Translations under genes and position numbers: made by a program | Part shown: piece after piece, positions 15,750-23,205 of the stretch | Layout: every line of letters starts with the position of its first letter | Numbering within the stretch: position 1 is the first letter of the stretch | Notes under the pieces: model-generated | Databases searched by the model: none | What the model was told of the DNA's origin: nothing | The model's input: only the letters and a program-made list of their open reading frames with translations | DNA from: CAZDQL01 sp964507325 | GTDB taxonomy: Bacteria > Planctomycetota > UBA1135 > GCA-002686595 | Direction of reading: 5' to 3' | Assembly (NCBI GenBank): GCA_964507325.1 | Contig: CAZDQL010000089.1 | Span: 1-27,242, forward strand | DNA length: 27,242 nucleotides

Positions 15750-16973
15750 CTACAGCTTGCGCTGCGCCTCCCAGGCCGCGAGCGCCGTCTCCAATTCCTC
15801 GAGCTTCTCCGGGGAGTCCGCCGACCGATCGCGACTCTCGCCGGGGTCCGCCAGGAGGTCGTAGAGAGCCCGGGTGCCTCCCTCGCGGTCCTGGACGAGC
15901 TTCCAGGGAAGACCGATCACCGCCAGTCCCCCCACCCCCTGCACGACGCGCGCCGGAGGCCGCGGATCGAGGCCGGGCAGGACCGGGGTGCCGTCGGTGG
16001 CGCCGTCCGCGCTCCGCTCCACCAGCACGAGCAGGGTCGGCGCCACGTCGACCAGGCTGACCCCCCCGCGGAAGGTGGCGTGGCCGACCCGCGGGCCCGC
16101 CAGGACCCAGGGCACGCTCAGGAGCTCCTGTCCGAGCCCCCGGGTCTCGCCGATTCCTCCTCGCTCGAAGAGCTCGAGACCCCCCGTGCCCACCACTGCG
16201 ATCAGGGTCTGCTCGTCCCGCTCCAGGCGCTCCACCAAGCGGCCGAGCTGGCGGTCGACCGCGGCGATCTGGGCGTCGTAGAGTCGACCCAGGTGGGTGC
16301 GGTCCTCGCGGGTGAGGGTCGGGCACAGCCGCTCGAGCTGCTCGGCGGAGAGGCCGGGTCGGATCGGGCCGCCGTAGGGAACCTCGAGCGCGCCGATCTC
16401 CACCTCGAAGGGAGGCAGGGGGTCCTCGTAGTGCACCAGGAGGAAGAAGGGCTGCTCACCGCTCCGGTCGAGGAACTCCAGGGCGGCCTCGGTGACCACC
16501 CGCGCGCCGGCGCCGGGGGCCGTCAAGGACTCCTGGAAGCGCGCGCCGAGGCCCGCCAGGGTCGGCCCCCCCACGGCACAGGTCTGGAAGCCGGTGGCCG
16601 CGAGCCGCTCGGGCAAGCGAGTCGCCTGGGGCGGCAGGAGCTCGGGAGCGGCATTCCCCGGGTGGCGCCCGGAGAGCAGGGCCTCGAGGGAGGCCGCGCG
16701 TCGCGTGGAGGGGGCGACCACGTCCGCGTAGCGCAGCCCGCGCCCAGCCAGGGCGTCGAGGTGCGGCGTCGTCGGCCGCGGGTGTCCGTAGCACCCGACC
16801 CGGTCCGCGCGCAGTCCGTCGATCGCGATGAGCACGACGTTACTCACCCCCCGCCCGTCTGCGTGCGATTCCCCTCTACCACAACCGAGTACGGCGGCGA
16901 GGGTAAGAAGCAGTAGTGAGAGGCGGAAGGAAGGTCTGGAAACGGGGAGAACCGGGAGAGCGCGTGAGTTCAT
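15750..16973 (-). CDS. Sulfatase-like lipoprotein, active site fully lost
   Basis: 407 residues. A signal of about 30 residues ends in LAAVLGC with lipid Cys31. The fold is shown by IAIDGLRADRVGCYGHP (Asp52), LLSGRHP, IAAVDRQLGRLVERL, VPWVLAGPRV, LVDVAPTLLVLV, and the C-terminal PWKLVQDREGG and ALYDLLADPGESRD blocks. Every catalytic position I can place except Asp52 is changed: Arg92 stands at the nucleophile position (STRRAAS for STWTAPS), VGTGG (Thr263-Gly264) replaces ADHG, ERGG replaces DHGQ, and DPLPPF replaces DPHxPY. The hydrophobic core and C-terminus are kept without frame disruption, so this looks like a maintained pseudoenzyme rather than a decaying pseudogene. It lies 67 bases downstream of the six-hairpin-glycosidase-like gene in the same direction. 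A structural or substrate-binding role is possible. Confidence 0.85.
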   Translation of the reverse strand: MNSRALPVLPVSRPSFRLSLLLLTLAAVLGCGRGESHADGRGVSNVVLIAIDGLRADRVGCYGHPRPTTPHLDALAGRGLRYADVVAPSTRRAASLEALLSGRHPGNAAPELLPPQATRLPERLAATGFQTCAVGGPTLAGLGARFQESLTAPGAGARVVTEAALEFLDRSGEQPFFLLVHYEDPLPPFEVEIGALEVPYGGPIRPGLSAEQLERLCPTLTREDRTHLGRLYDAQIAAVDRQLGRLVERLERDEQTLIAVVGTGGLELFERGGIGETRGLGQELLSVPWVLAGPRVGHATFRGGVSLVDVAPTLLVLVERSADGATDGTPVLPGLDPRPPARVVQGVGGLAVIGLPWKLVQDREGGTRALYDLLADPGESRDRSADSPEKLEELETALAAWEAQRKL

Positions 16974-17040
16974 CGCGCGGATGGAGCCTACAGAAGAGCT
17001 CCGTCGAAAGATAGCGCGGGATTGTGTCGGGCCTGCGTCC

Positions 17041-19446
17041 TCAGCGAACCAGGGAGATACCGCGGACGCGCTGCAGCTTCTCTACGTGGAAGAGCGGACG
17101 TCCGTCCACCCAAAGGGAGTACCCCTCCGGACGTGCGTCGTAGATGCGATCACCGTCGGGTCGATCCCAAGTTATGTCCAGACGGTATCCGTGATAAGGG
17201 ATCCCCGAGAAGCGGAAGTGATCCAGGTCCCGCACCAAGGGCGACAGCTCGATCTCCTCTGCGGCGGAAGGTACGACGCCCGCGACGTAGCGAATCAGGA
17301 GATCGGCGAGGGCGCAGTCGAATCGTTCGGGAGGAGCACCTTCGGCGCCGAGGCGCCGCTCGGCGAACGCGCGCAGGAGCTCAGCGAAGTGAGCGGGATC
17401 CAGAGCGCTCGCGTGTTCGCTCCTGAGCGCGTGGCCGAGGGCGTCGATCAAGAGGGTGGCCTGGGATGCATCCCTCGGCAGATCGTCGCTCTCCAGATCC
17501 GCCAGCAGGTCCAGGTGGCTAGGCTCGAGGGGAAGCAGTGCTCCGAGGTGGAGCCACTCCCTCCCCGCCTCGCCCCTCTGGCCCCATCCCTTCTCGCGGG
17601 CGGCCGCCAGGGCGCGCGCGGCCACGACTTCGAAGCGCTCCGCCGCCGCTGCGTCCCCCAGCCGGCGCAGACCCCGGGCCAGGGCGCGGGCCGCGGCGTG
17701 GCGGAACGCGAGGGCTTCCAGGTCCTCCTCTCCTGGCGAGCTCTCCTCGTCCCAGGCCACCTCGAAGTCGTCGACCAGGGACGGCAGGACTTCGGCCAGG
17801 TACTGGCGCGAACCCCAGACGTCGTGCACCCCGAGAGCCGCGGCGGCGATCCAGTGGCGTCGCGCCGCGCCCCGAGCCCCGGGGGTCAGGTCGGTGAGGA
17901 CCTCCCCGGGGAGCTTCGCCATGAGCAGGGCGCGCAGATGCCCCTGGGCGAAGGAGAGCTCCCCCAGCCAACGCACCTCGTTCAGGACCAGGGGCGCGCT
18001 CTCGAGGTCGAGCCGGTCCTCGCCGGGGGTCTCCAGCCCGCGGTAGAAGACGGGCAGGGAGAACTCGGGGAGGTCGAGGCGCCGCATCGACCGGCGGGTC
18101 GTGAACCACTGCCCATGCCAGGCGCGCACCAGACCCTCGTCGGAGCAGGTGAGCTCGGGTACGTGCAGGTCGAACCACCCCTCGAAGGTCTCGAGGTGCC
18201 GGGAGAAGACCTCGGCCTCGCCGGCGCGATCGAGGGCGATGAGCAGGGTCATCAGGCGACGGGCGCCGCTGCAGAGCACGACGCGCACCCGCTCCTCGGC
18301 CCCCGGCGGCAGATGCAACGAGCGCTGGAGCAGGCGCTGCCCCTCCGGCCCCGCGCCGGGCACGAAGTCCTCGCCGGTCAGGGTCAGGTACAGCGCTTGG
18401 CCGGCGAAGGTTCGCTCCCCCAGGAGCGCGGGCAAGCGCCCGGTCGTCGGGGGGATTTCGAAGGTGGCGGCGAGCAGGAGCGGCACCTCGGCGCCCTGAC
18501 CCTTGACCAGCTCGAGTCGCCGCAGGAAACGGCCCGGCGGCGGATTGTAGGCGAGCCTCAACGCCGGCTCCCGGGTGACGGGCAGCACGAGGAAGCGCCA
18601 GTCGAAGCGGGGCGAGAAGTGCTCCTGCCCCGGGGGCGTCCCCGCGACCCGTGCGGCGATGCTGGGCCAGGGAAGCTCCTCGGTGGTGCCGTCGTCGAAG
18701 TGGAAGAGGAAGCTCGCCGGCGCACCGAGCTGGTCGCGCCCCGCCGGGGCCCCCGCCGCGACGAGCAGGTGCAGGGTGGCGATGGCGGGGGCCACGTCGG
18801 GCAAGTCGACGGCGATCCGCTCTGGCAGCTCCGAGAGAGCCTCCCCGGAGCGCCCCCCCCTGACGGCGACGATGCGCGGCCCCTCCTCCACCTCCGGGCG
18901 CGCCACGCCGAAGGACATCCCGTCGTAGGTGATGGTGCGGATCCCCTCGGCGAGCACCCCCAACCCGCGGTCGAGTTCGTGGGGGAGATTGGCCGATCGC
19001 GCGAGGCGAACGGGCACGCTCTGCGAGTGCAGTCGCTCGAGGAGCGGCGTGACCTCCCCCCAGAGCCGGAGCTCGAGGTCGCGCGCGGAGCTCGATCCGT
19101 TCACGATCGCCAGCTCGTCGATCAGCTCGTCGTCGGCGGTGATGAATTGGCGTTCCTCGACCGTGAGCCCGCACCCGCGCCAGGTCACCATGCGGTGGCT
19201 GGGGTGATCCTCCACGCGCTCGCGCTCGAGGAGGACCTCCTCCCCACTCTCGCGCAACTCCAGGCGCAGGGGATCGCGCCAGCCGAAGGCGAGGTTGCCG
19301 TAGCCGACTTCGCCGGCGAAGCCCAGGGCGGGCTCCAGGCGGCTCGCGAAGAGCCGCCTGCCGGTGGGGCCGAGGCCGCGCTCCTGGGCCAGGGTCGGCG
19401 TCGCCACGAGGGCGAGCCCGACCAGGAGTCGGCCTGTCCAGAGCAC
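17041..19446 (-). CDS. Secreted six-hairpin-glycosidase-like protein
   Basis: 801 residues from a GTG at 19446 that yields the signal VLWTGRLLVGLALVATPTLA followed by Gln. The frame opens upstream to 19485, but that start would sit inside the preceding gene and add a His/Pro-rich leader. The first half (about 20-430) is beta-rich, resembling the N-terminal sandwich of carbohydrate-active (alpha/alpha)6 enzymes. The second half (about 440-730) is helical, with AWHGQWFTTRRSMRR, an LVLNEVRWLGELSFAQGHLR segment and repeated Ala/Leu-rich helices. The C-terminus (YHGYRLDITWDRPDG, then EGYSLWVDGRPLF) matches the closing beta domain of such glycosidases. I cannot identify catalytic acids with confidence and give no substrate. 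Its start shares one base with the stop of the deiminase-family gene (TAGTG on the minus strand), so the two are probably translationally coupled. Confidence 0.65.
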   Translation of the reverse strand: MLWTGRLLVGLALVATPTLAQERGLGPTGRRLFASRLEPALGFAGEVGYGNLAFGWRDPLRLELRESGEEVLLERERVEDHPSHRMVTWRGCGLTVEERQFITADDELIDELAIVNGSSSARDLELRLWGEVTPLLERLHSQSVPVRLARSANLPHELDRGLGVLAEGIRTITYDGMSFGVARPEVEEGPRIVAVRGGRSGEALSELPERIAVDLPDVAPAIATLHLLVAAGAPAGRDQLGAPASFLFHFDDGTTEELPWPSIAARVAGTPPGQEHFSPRFDWRFLVLPVTREPALRLAYNPPPGRFLRRLELVKGQGAEVPLLLAATFEIPPTTGRLPALLGERTFAGQALYLTLTGEDFVPGAGPEGQRLLQRSLHLPPGAEERVRVVLCSGARRLMTLLIALDRAGEAEVFSRHLETFEGWFDLHVPELTCSDEGLVRAWHGQWFTTRRSMRRLDLPEFSLPVFYRGLETPGEDRLDLESAPLVLNEVRWLGELSFAQGHLRALLMAKLPGEVLTDLTPGARGAARRHWIAAAALGVHDVWGSRQYLAEVLPSLVDDFEVAWDEESSPGEEDLEALAFRHAAARALARGLRRLGDAAAAERFEVVAARALAAAREKGWGQRGEAGREWLHLGALLPLEPSHLDLLADLESDDLPRDASQATLLIDALGHALRSEHASALDPAHFAELLRAFAERRLGAEGAPPERFDCALADLLIRYVAGVVPSAAEEIELSPLVRDLDHFRFSGIPYHGYRLDITWDRPDGDRIYDARPEGYSLWVDGRPLFHVEKLQRVRGISLVR

Positions 19447-22109
19447 TAGTCGAACTGGATGCGGTCGCGGTTGGTGAGGTGCCACAGGCCGGTGCCGGTG
19501 TCCTCGAGGAAGACCTGCAGGTAGACGTCCTCACCGTTGACCATGGCGCCGGGGGGCAAGCCGACCAGGTGGGTCGCCTGTCCGTTGCCGTCCAGCGTGC
19601 CGGTGGCCAGTCCACCCAGGGTCGCCCGGTCGATCAGGAGCACCCCGTAGATGCCCACGTTCATCAGTCCCGGAGACGGGGAGTAGAAGGAGCGGTAACG
19701 CGCTCCCGGATCCCCCTCGATCTCCAGGTAGACCTGGGTCGGATCCCCCTGGACGGGGTGGGCGATGAAGCTGATCCCCAGGTCGAGGTGCTTCAAATAC
19801 TCACCCACCAGGAGCTTGGTGTGGCTGGGGGAGGTGCTGTCCACCAAGCACCCCACCTGGAAGGAGGAGGCGACGGTGCTGTAGGTCCCCGTGGAGTTGG
19901 TGAGCGCCTTGTTCTGGGAGCTGACCCGCAGCACGCCGGTGGCGGAGCCGCTCGGCGTGAGGTGGTCGGCGTTCTTGGCCTCACCCTCGTAGCCGAAGGT
20001 CATCCCCGCGGTGAACTGCCCCGTGACCCCGACGACGTTGGTCGTGATGTTGGTGCCGTTGGAGGCGGAGTTGACCCCGAAATAGGGGTTGTAGATGGTG
20101 CGTGCGGAATCCTGCGCCCAGGTGTTGCCCCCTTCCATGTAGGCGGTCCCGCCGGAGGAGAGGAAGTTCACCAGTTGGTTCGCCTGGGCGGTGGTGAGAC
20201 CCGTCTTGGTGGGCGTCATCCCCAGGCAGATCATCAAGGTCTCGTACCCGCCGAGGGAGGAGGGCCACGCGTCGGTGTACTGCACGTTGAGCCCCAGGTC
20301 GTCGCACACGTCCACCAGCAGATCGCCGGAGTCGTGGGACTCGTCGAGCTCCACCACCAGGACGCGGTTGGCGGCGTCGATGGTGAAGAAGTTCCAGCCG
20401 CTGCCGGGGCTGGAGGAGGTGTTGGCGGGCGTGGCGCCGTCGGTGGCGGTGACGCGGTAGGTGATCACGTCCCCCAGACTCACGCTGCCGGTCATCTGGC
20501 CGCTGAAGCGGAAGGTTCCCGTCTCCTTGACCATCGGGACCGGGGGCTGCGGGTTGCCGTCGATCTCGTACTCCAAGAGGAGCTCGGGGATGCCGGTGTC
20601 GTCGATCGCCACCGCCTCCACCGTGACCGGCCAGTCGGCGAGGGTCAGGCCGTGGATCACGTCGTGGTCCAGGTCGGGACCGTCCGTGTCCTCGGCCACG
20701 GTGATCGTGAAGAGGCCATCCGGGGCCGTGAAGGGGAAGTCCTTGGTGGTCCCGAGCAGGTCCTCGGCGTGGATGTAGTAGGAGACCACGGTGCCCCAAG
20801 CGTGGGCCGGGATCCCGGCGGAGTACTCGTCCGGGTTGCCGGTGGGCAGCATCGCTTCGGAGTTGAAGGGCGCCCCGCCGGTGGTCGACCAGTAGAGGGT
20901 CGGGCTGCCCGAGAGGGAGGTGGAGTTGTCGGGGAAGATCTGGGCGCTCACCTCGTAGGGATTGACCGTGTCGTCGGTCCGCTCCCAGTGGGGCGCGGGG
21001 TAGATGCGAATCGTGTCACCGCGCACGAAGTTGCGCGTGCGGCAGTGGATCGAGTCGCCCCAACTGGTGCCGCCGGCGCTCGCCAGCACGACTTCGTAAC
21101 CGGGGGCGGCCGCCTCGAAGATCCCCTGGGCGGTGCTGTCGTTCCCGGTGTTGTACTTCGGAACGATGAAGCGGTTGTTGGTCTGCAGCGAGTTGACGTA
21201 GGCGGTCCAGGAGCCGCCGTAGCTCCACAGCGGCAGGCGGTGCACCTTGTAGGGCCAGCCGTAGGGGCTCTGCAGCTTCTGGTAGCGCTTGAGCGCCGCC
21301 TCGGAGTAGGCCCAGGGGGTGGTCTGGTCGGGGAACTCCCCCCACACCAGCGTGTCGGGAGCGACCGGCTTGCCGAAGGTGTCGAAGTGCTCGATGTCGT
21401 AGTCGAGCTCCTGGGTGGCGTAGCGCCAGATGCCCAGGTAGTCGGCCATGTCCTGGTCGACTTCGGCCTCCGTCATCGAGGGGTTCTCCTTGTAGACCAA
21501 GCGCGAGGAGAAGGCGGTCCCGTAACCGTCGGTGTAGTAGTTGCCGCCGGTGTGGATCACGTCCATCGAGTAGTACGGCACGCCGTAGGTGCTGGCGATC
21601 GCCCCCGGAATGACGTCGTCCAGCGGGCGCGGCCGGTTGTAGACGTTGTCGACCAGCCCGAAGTCGCCGTTGCCGTCCCAGATAAACCAGGGACCGTAGT
21701 CACGCACCCACCAGGTGTTGGTGGGCTCGGAGAGGAAGGAGAAGTTGCCGGTCGGGATCCCGTTGCTGCTCAGCCAGTTCGTCCACCAGCTCGGGTTCTG
21801 GCTGATGATGATCACCTGGTTGCCGTTCTCCTGCAGCTTGAGCATCAGGTTGGCGTTGTTCCACAGGCAGAAGACCGCCTCGCTCTCCTCCCACTCGGGG
21901 GCGGCCCACACCGGGCCGGTCGGAGGTGAGGTGGCGAAGGAGTTGGTGCCGATCGTGCCCACCAGAGCCGCCTCGGCGGGGCTCAAGCCGATCGGGAGGT
22001 CCTCGATTCCGGGTGGCATCTGACGCTGCTGGGCGGCGACGCCGGCAGCGGTCAGGGCGAGGAGGGCCGAAAAGAGGGACGCGCGCGCGACTCGCTGGGA
22101 GAAGAGCAT
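19446..22109 (-). CDS. Secreted Porphyromonas-type peptidyl-arginine/agmatine deiminase family protein
   Basis: 887 residues with a signal peptide (MLFSQRVARASLFSALLALTAAG, then VAA before Gln). Residues about 65-375 form a pentein-fold domain of the bacterial peptidyl-arginine deiminase/agmatine deiminase family. WWVRDYGPWF carries Asp137, GGNYYTDGYGTAFSS is the family glycine motif, HFD gives His241 and Asp243, Asn306 lies in YVNSLQTNN, and GDSIHCRTRNF gives the nucleophile Cys356. The catalytic set appears complete. It is followed by two Ig-like segments (about 385-590), a GATase/ThuA-like domain (about 595-770; VVELDESHDSG then ETLMICLGM and FLSSGGTAYMEGGN), and a C-terminal beta domain of a type common in Planctomycetota secreted proteins. 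Citrullination of protein arginine or hydrolysis of a guanidino compound outside the cytoplasm is the likely activity; the substrate is unknown. It heads the five-gene minus-strand block and has no visible Shine-Dalgarno site. Confidence 0.85.
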   Translation of the reverse strand: MLFSQRVARASLFSALLALTAAGVAAQQRQMPPGIEDLPIGLSPAEAALVGTIGTNSFATSPPTGPVWAAPEWEESEAVFCLWNNANLMLKLQENGNQVIIISQNPSWWTNWLSSNGIPTGNFSFLSEPTNTWWVRDYGPWFIWDGNGDFGLVDNVYNRPRPLDDVIPGAIASTYGVPYYSMDVIHTGGNYYTDGYGTAFSSRLVYKENPSMTEAEVDQDMADYLGIWRYATQELDYDIEHFDTFGKPVAPDTLVWGEFPDQTTPWAYSEAALKRYQKLQSPYGWPYKVHRLPLWSYGGSWTAYVNSLQTNNRFIVPKYNTGNDSTAQGIFEAAAPGYEVVLASAGGTSWGDSIHCRTRNFVRGDTIRIYPAPHWERTDDTVNPYEVSAQIFPDNSTSLSGSPTLYWSTTGGAPFNSEAMLPTGNPDEYSAGIPAHAWGTVVSYYIHAEDLLGTTKDFPFTAPDGLFTITVAEDTDGPDLDHDVIHGLTLADWPVTVEAVAIDDTGIPELLLEYEIDGNPQPPVPMVKETGTFRFSGQMTGSVSLGDVITYRVTATDGATPANTSSSPGSGWNFFTIDAANRVLVVELDESHDSGDLLVDVCDDLGLNVQYTDAWPSSLGGYETLMICLGMTPTKTGLTTAQANQLVNFLSSGGTAYMEGGNTWAQDSARTIYNPYFGVNSASNGTNITTNVVGVTGQFTAGMTFGYEGEAKNADHLTPSGSATGVLRVSSQNKALTNSTGTYSTVASSFQVGCLVDSTSPSHTKLLVGEYLKHLDLGISFIAHPVQGDPTQVYLEIEGDPGARYRSFYSPSPGLMNVGIYGVLLIDRATLGGLATGTLDGNGQATHLVGLPPGAMVNGEDVYLQVFLEDTGTGLWHLTNRDRIQFD

Positions 22110-22142
22110 GGGAGAGTCTCGGTGGAACGCTGGGGAGGTCGC

Positions 22143-22186
22143 CGGCGGGCACCGGGACCGGATCGGTCCGTCTCGGTGGCCCGCCG
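22143..22186. other. Long bulged stem-loop between two minus-strand genes
   Basis: The inner arm GGACCG (22155-22160), loop GAT, CGGTCC (22164-22169) is perfect. The outer arm CGGCGGGCACCG (22143-22154) pairs with CGGTGGCCCGCCG (22174-22186) with a single bulged base. A four-base bulge (22170-22173) joins the two stems, giving about 18 base pairs. It lies 51-94 bases past the stop of the phosphoesterase gene and 34 bases before the start of the deiminase-family gene. It could be a terminator, though no U-tract follows, or a leader structure for the downstream gene. Confidence 0.45.
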
Positions 22187-22236
22187 CTGTCAGTGTATCA
22201 GGCCTCGCGGCGGTCGGAGCGCGTGTCAGGAGAGCG

Positions 22237-23094
22237 TCAGGACAAGATCAGTTCCCGATCGGAGACGGCGCCGATGCCGAAGAGCAGGAGACGGTCTGGG
22301 TGGAGCTCCAAGAGCGCCGCGCGCGGTTCCTCGAGCACTGCCGGGAGGGTCAGGTGGTGCACCCCTCCGCTGCACGCGTAGCCGCCGTCGTGGTCGTGTC
22401 CGGCGCAGTAGGCGACCGCCGCACGGGAATCGCCGAGCATCGCAGCCACTGGCTCGGCATCCCACGCCAGATACTCGGGCGAGCTGGCTTCCACTTTGAC
22501 CGGATTGTGTCCAAAGACGATTGCCCGTTGCCCCGCGCGTCCGGCGGCCAGGAGCTCCGCCTGCAGCCAGCGCACCTGCTCCTCCCCCAGCGCTCCGTTC
22601 CAGGTCTCGGCGTTGGCGTGTTCGCCGGGTGAGTGCTCCGCCAGCCAGCGCTCTGCTCGAGCACGACCGGGATCGTCGAGGTCCGCTCCACAGGCCGAGA
22701 TCGCCATGGTGTCGAGGACGACGAGTCGCCAGGGCTCGTGCACCAGGGTGTAGCGGGAGTGGCGCAGACCGAGTCGCGTCTCGAGCTCGGCGCGCGGCAC
22801 GGCCAAGCAGTGGTTGCCGATGAGGTGGTGCACGGGACAGGGCGCCGTGGAGAGGACCTCCAGCGCGCGCTCCAGATCGGCGCGTGAGTCGACGAGCTCC
22901 TCGCGACCGTCGATCAGGTCCCCTAGCTGCAGGAGGAGCGCCGGCCGCAGGACCTTCAGCCGCGAGAGGACCTCCTCGAGATGGTCGAGGGCGCGCAGGT
23001 AGACGCGCTCTTCGTGCGCCTCCTTCTCGGCGTGGTGGACGTCGCTCAAGAGGGCGAGACGCAGCGGTTCGGCGCTCGGAGGCATCGCAGCCAT
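22237..23094 (-). CDS. Metallophosphoesterase, ADP-ribose/CDP-alcohol diphosphatase-like
   Basis: 285 residues, no signal peptide, so cytoplasmic. All calcineurin-like metal motifs are present: SDVHHA (Asp18, His20), GDLID (Asp59), GNH (Asn94-His95), FGHNPV (His196) and AGHDHDGGY (His233, His235). The spacing and accessory motifs match the Mn-dependent ADP-ribose/CDP-alcohol diphosphatase family: LVVLDTMAIS, then WNGALGEEQVRWL, YLAWDAEPV, and GGVHHLTLPAVLEE after the last metal motif. The expected reaction is cleavage of the pyrophosphate of ADP-ribose or CDP-alcohols to nucleoside monophosphate and a phosphorylated product. An ATG at 23085 is an alternative start nine bases in. It diverges from the export operon, with 111 bases between. 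It is the only gene here with no evident link to the envelope. Confidence 0.85.
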   Translation of the reverse strand: MAAMPPSAEPLRLALLSDVHHAEKEAHEERVYLRALDHLEEVLSRLKVLRPALLLQLGDLIDGREELVDSRADLERALEVLSTAPCPVHHLIGNHCLAVPRAELETRLGLRHSRYTLVHEPWRLVVLDTMAISACGADLDDPGRARAERWLAEHSPGEHANAETWNGALGEEQVRWLQAELLAAGRAGQRAIVFGHNPVKVEASSPEYLAWDAEPVAAMLGDSRAAVAYCAGHDHDGGYACSGGVHHLTLPAVLEEPRAALLELHPDRLLLFGIGAVSDRELILS

Positions 23095-23137
23095 GAAAAG
23101 GGTGAATGGAACCCGATTCCACCACTACATCCCGATC

Positions 23138-23161
23138 TCCGGGGGTTGGGACGCCCCCGGA
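23138..23161. promoter_or_regulatory. Perfect inverted repeat in a divergent promoter region
   Basis: TCCGGGGG (23138-23145) and CCCCCGGA (23154-23161) are an exact eight-base inverted repeat with an eight-base centre. It sits in the 111-base gap between the divergent phosphoesterase and export-operon genes. It could be an operator shared by both directions or a leader hairpin of the adaptor mRNA. No regulator gene is adjacent. Confidence 0.4.
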
Positions 23162-23205
23162 TGGAGCTACGCTACGCCCCGCCCCATTCCCACCCCCCCG
23201 CGATC

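Noticed and set aside
16828..21929. Long plus-strand open frames opposite the minus-strand block (16828-19449 and 19479-21929)
   Set aside because: The translations are low-complexity and lack family motifs; the minus frames carry signal peptides and catalytic motifs.
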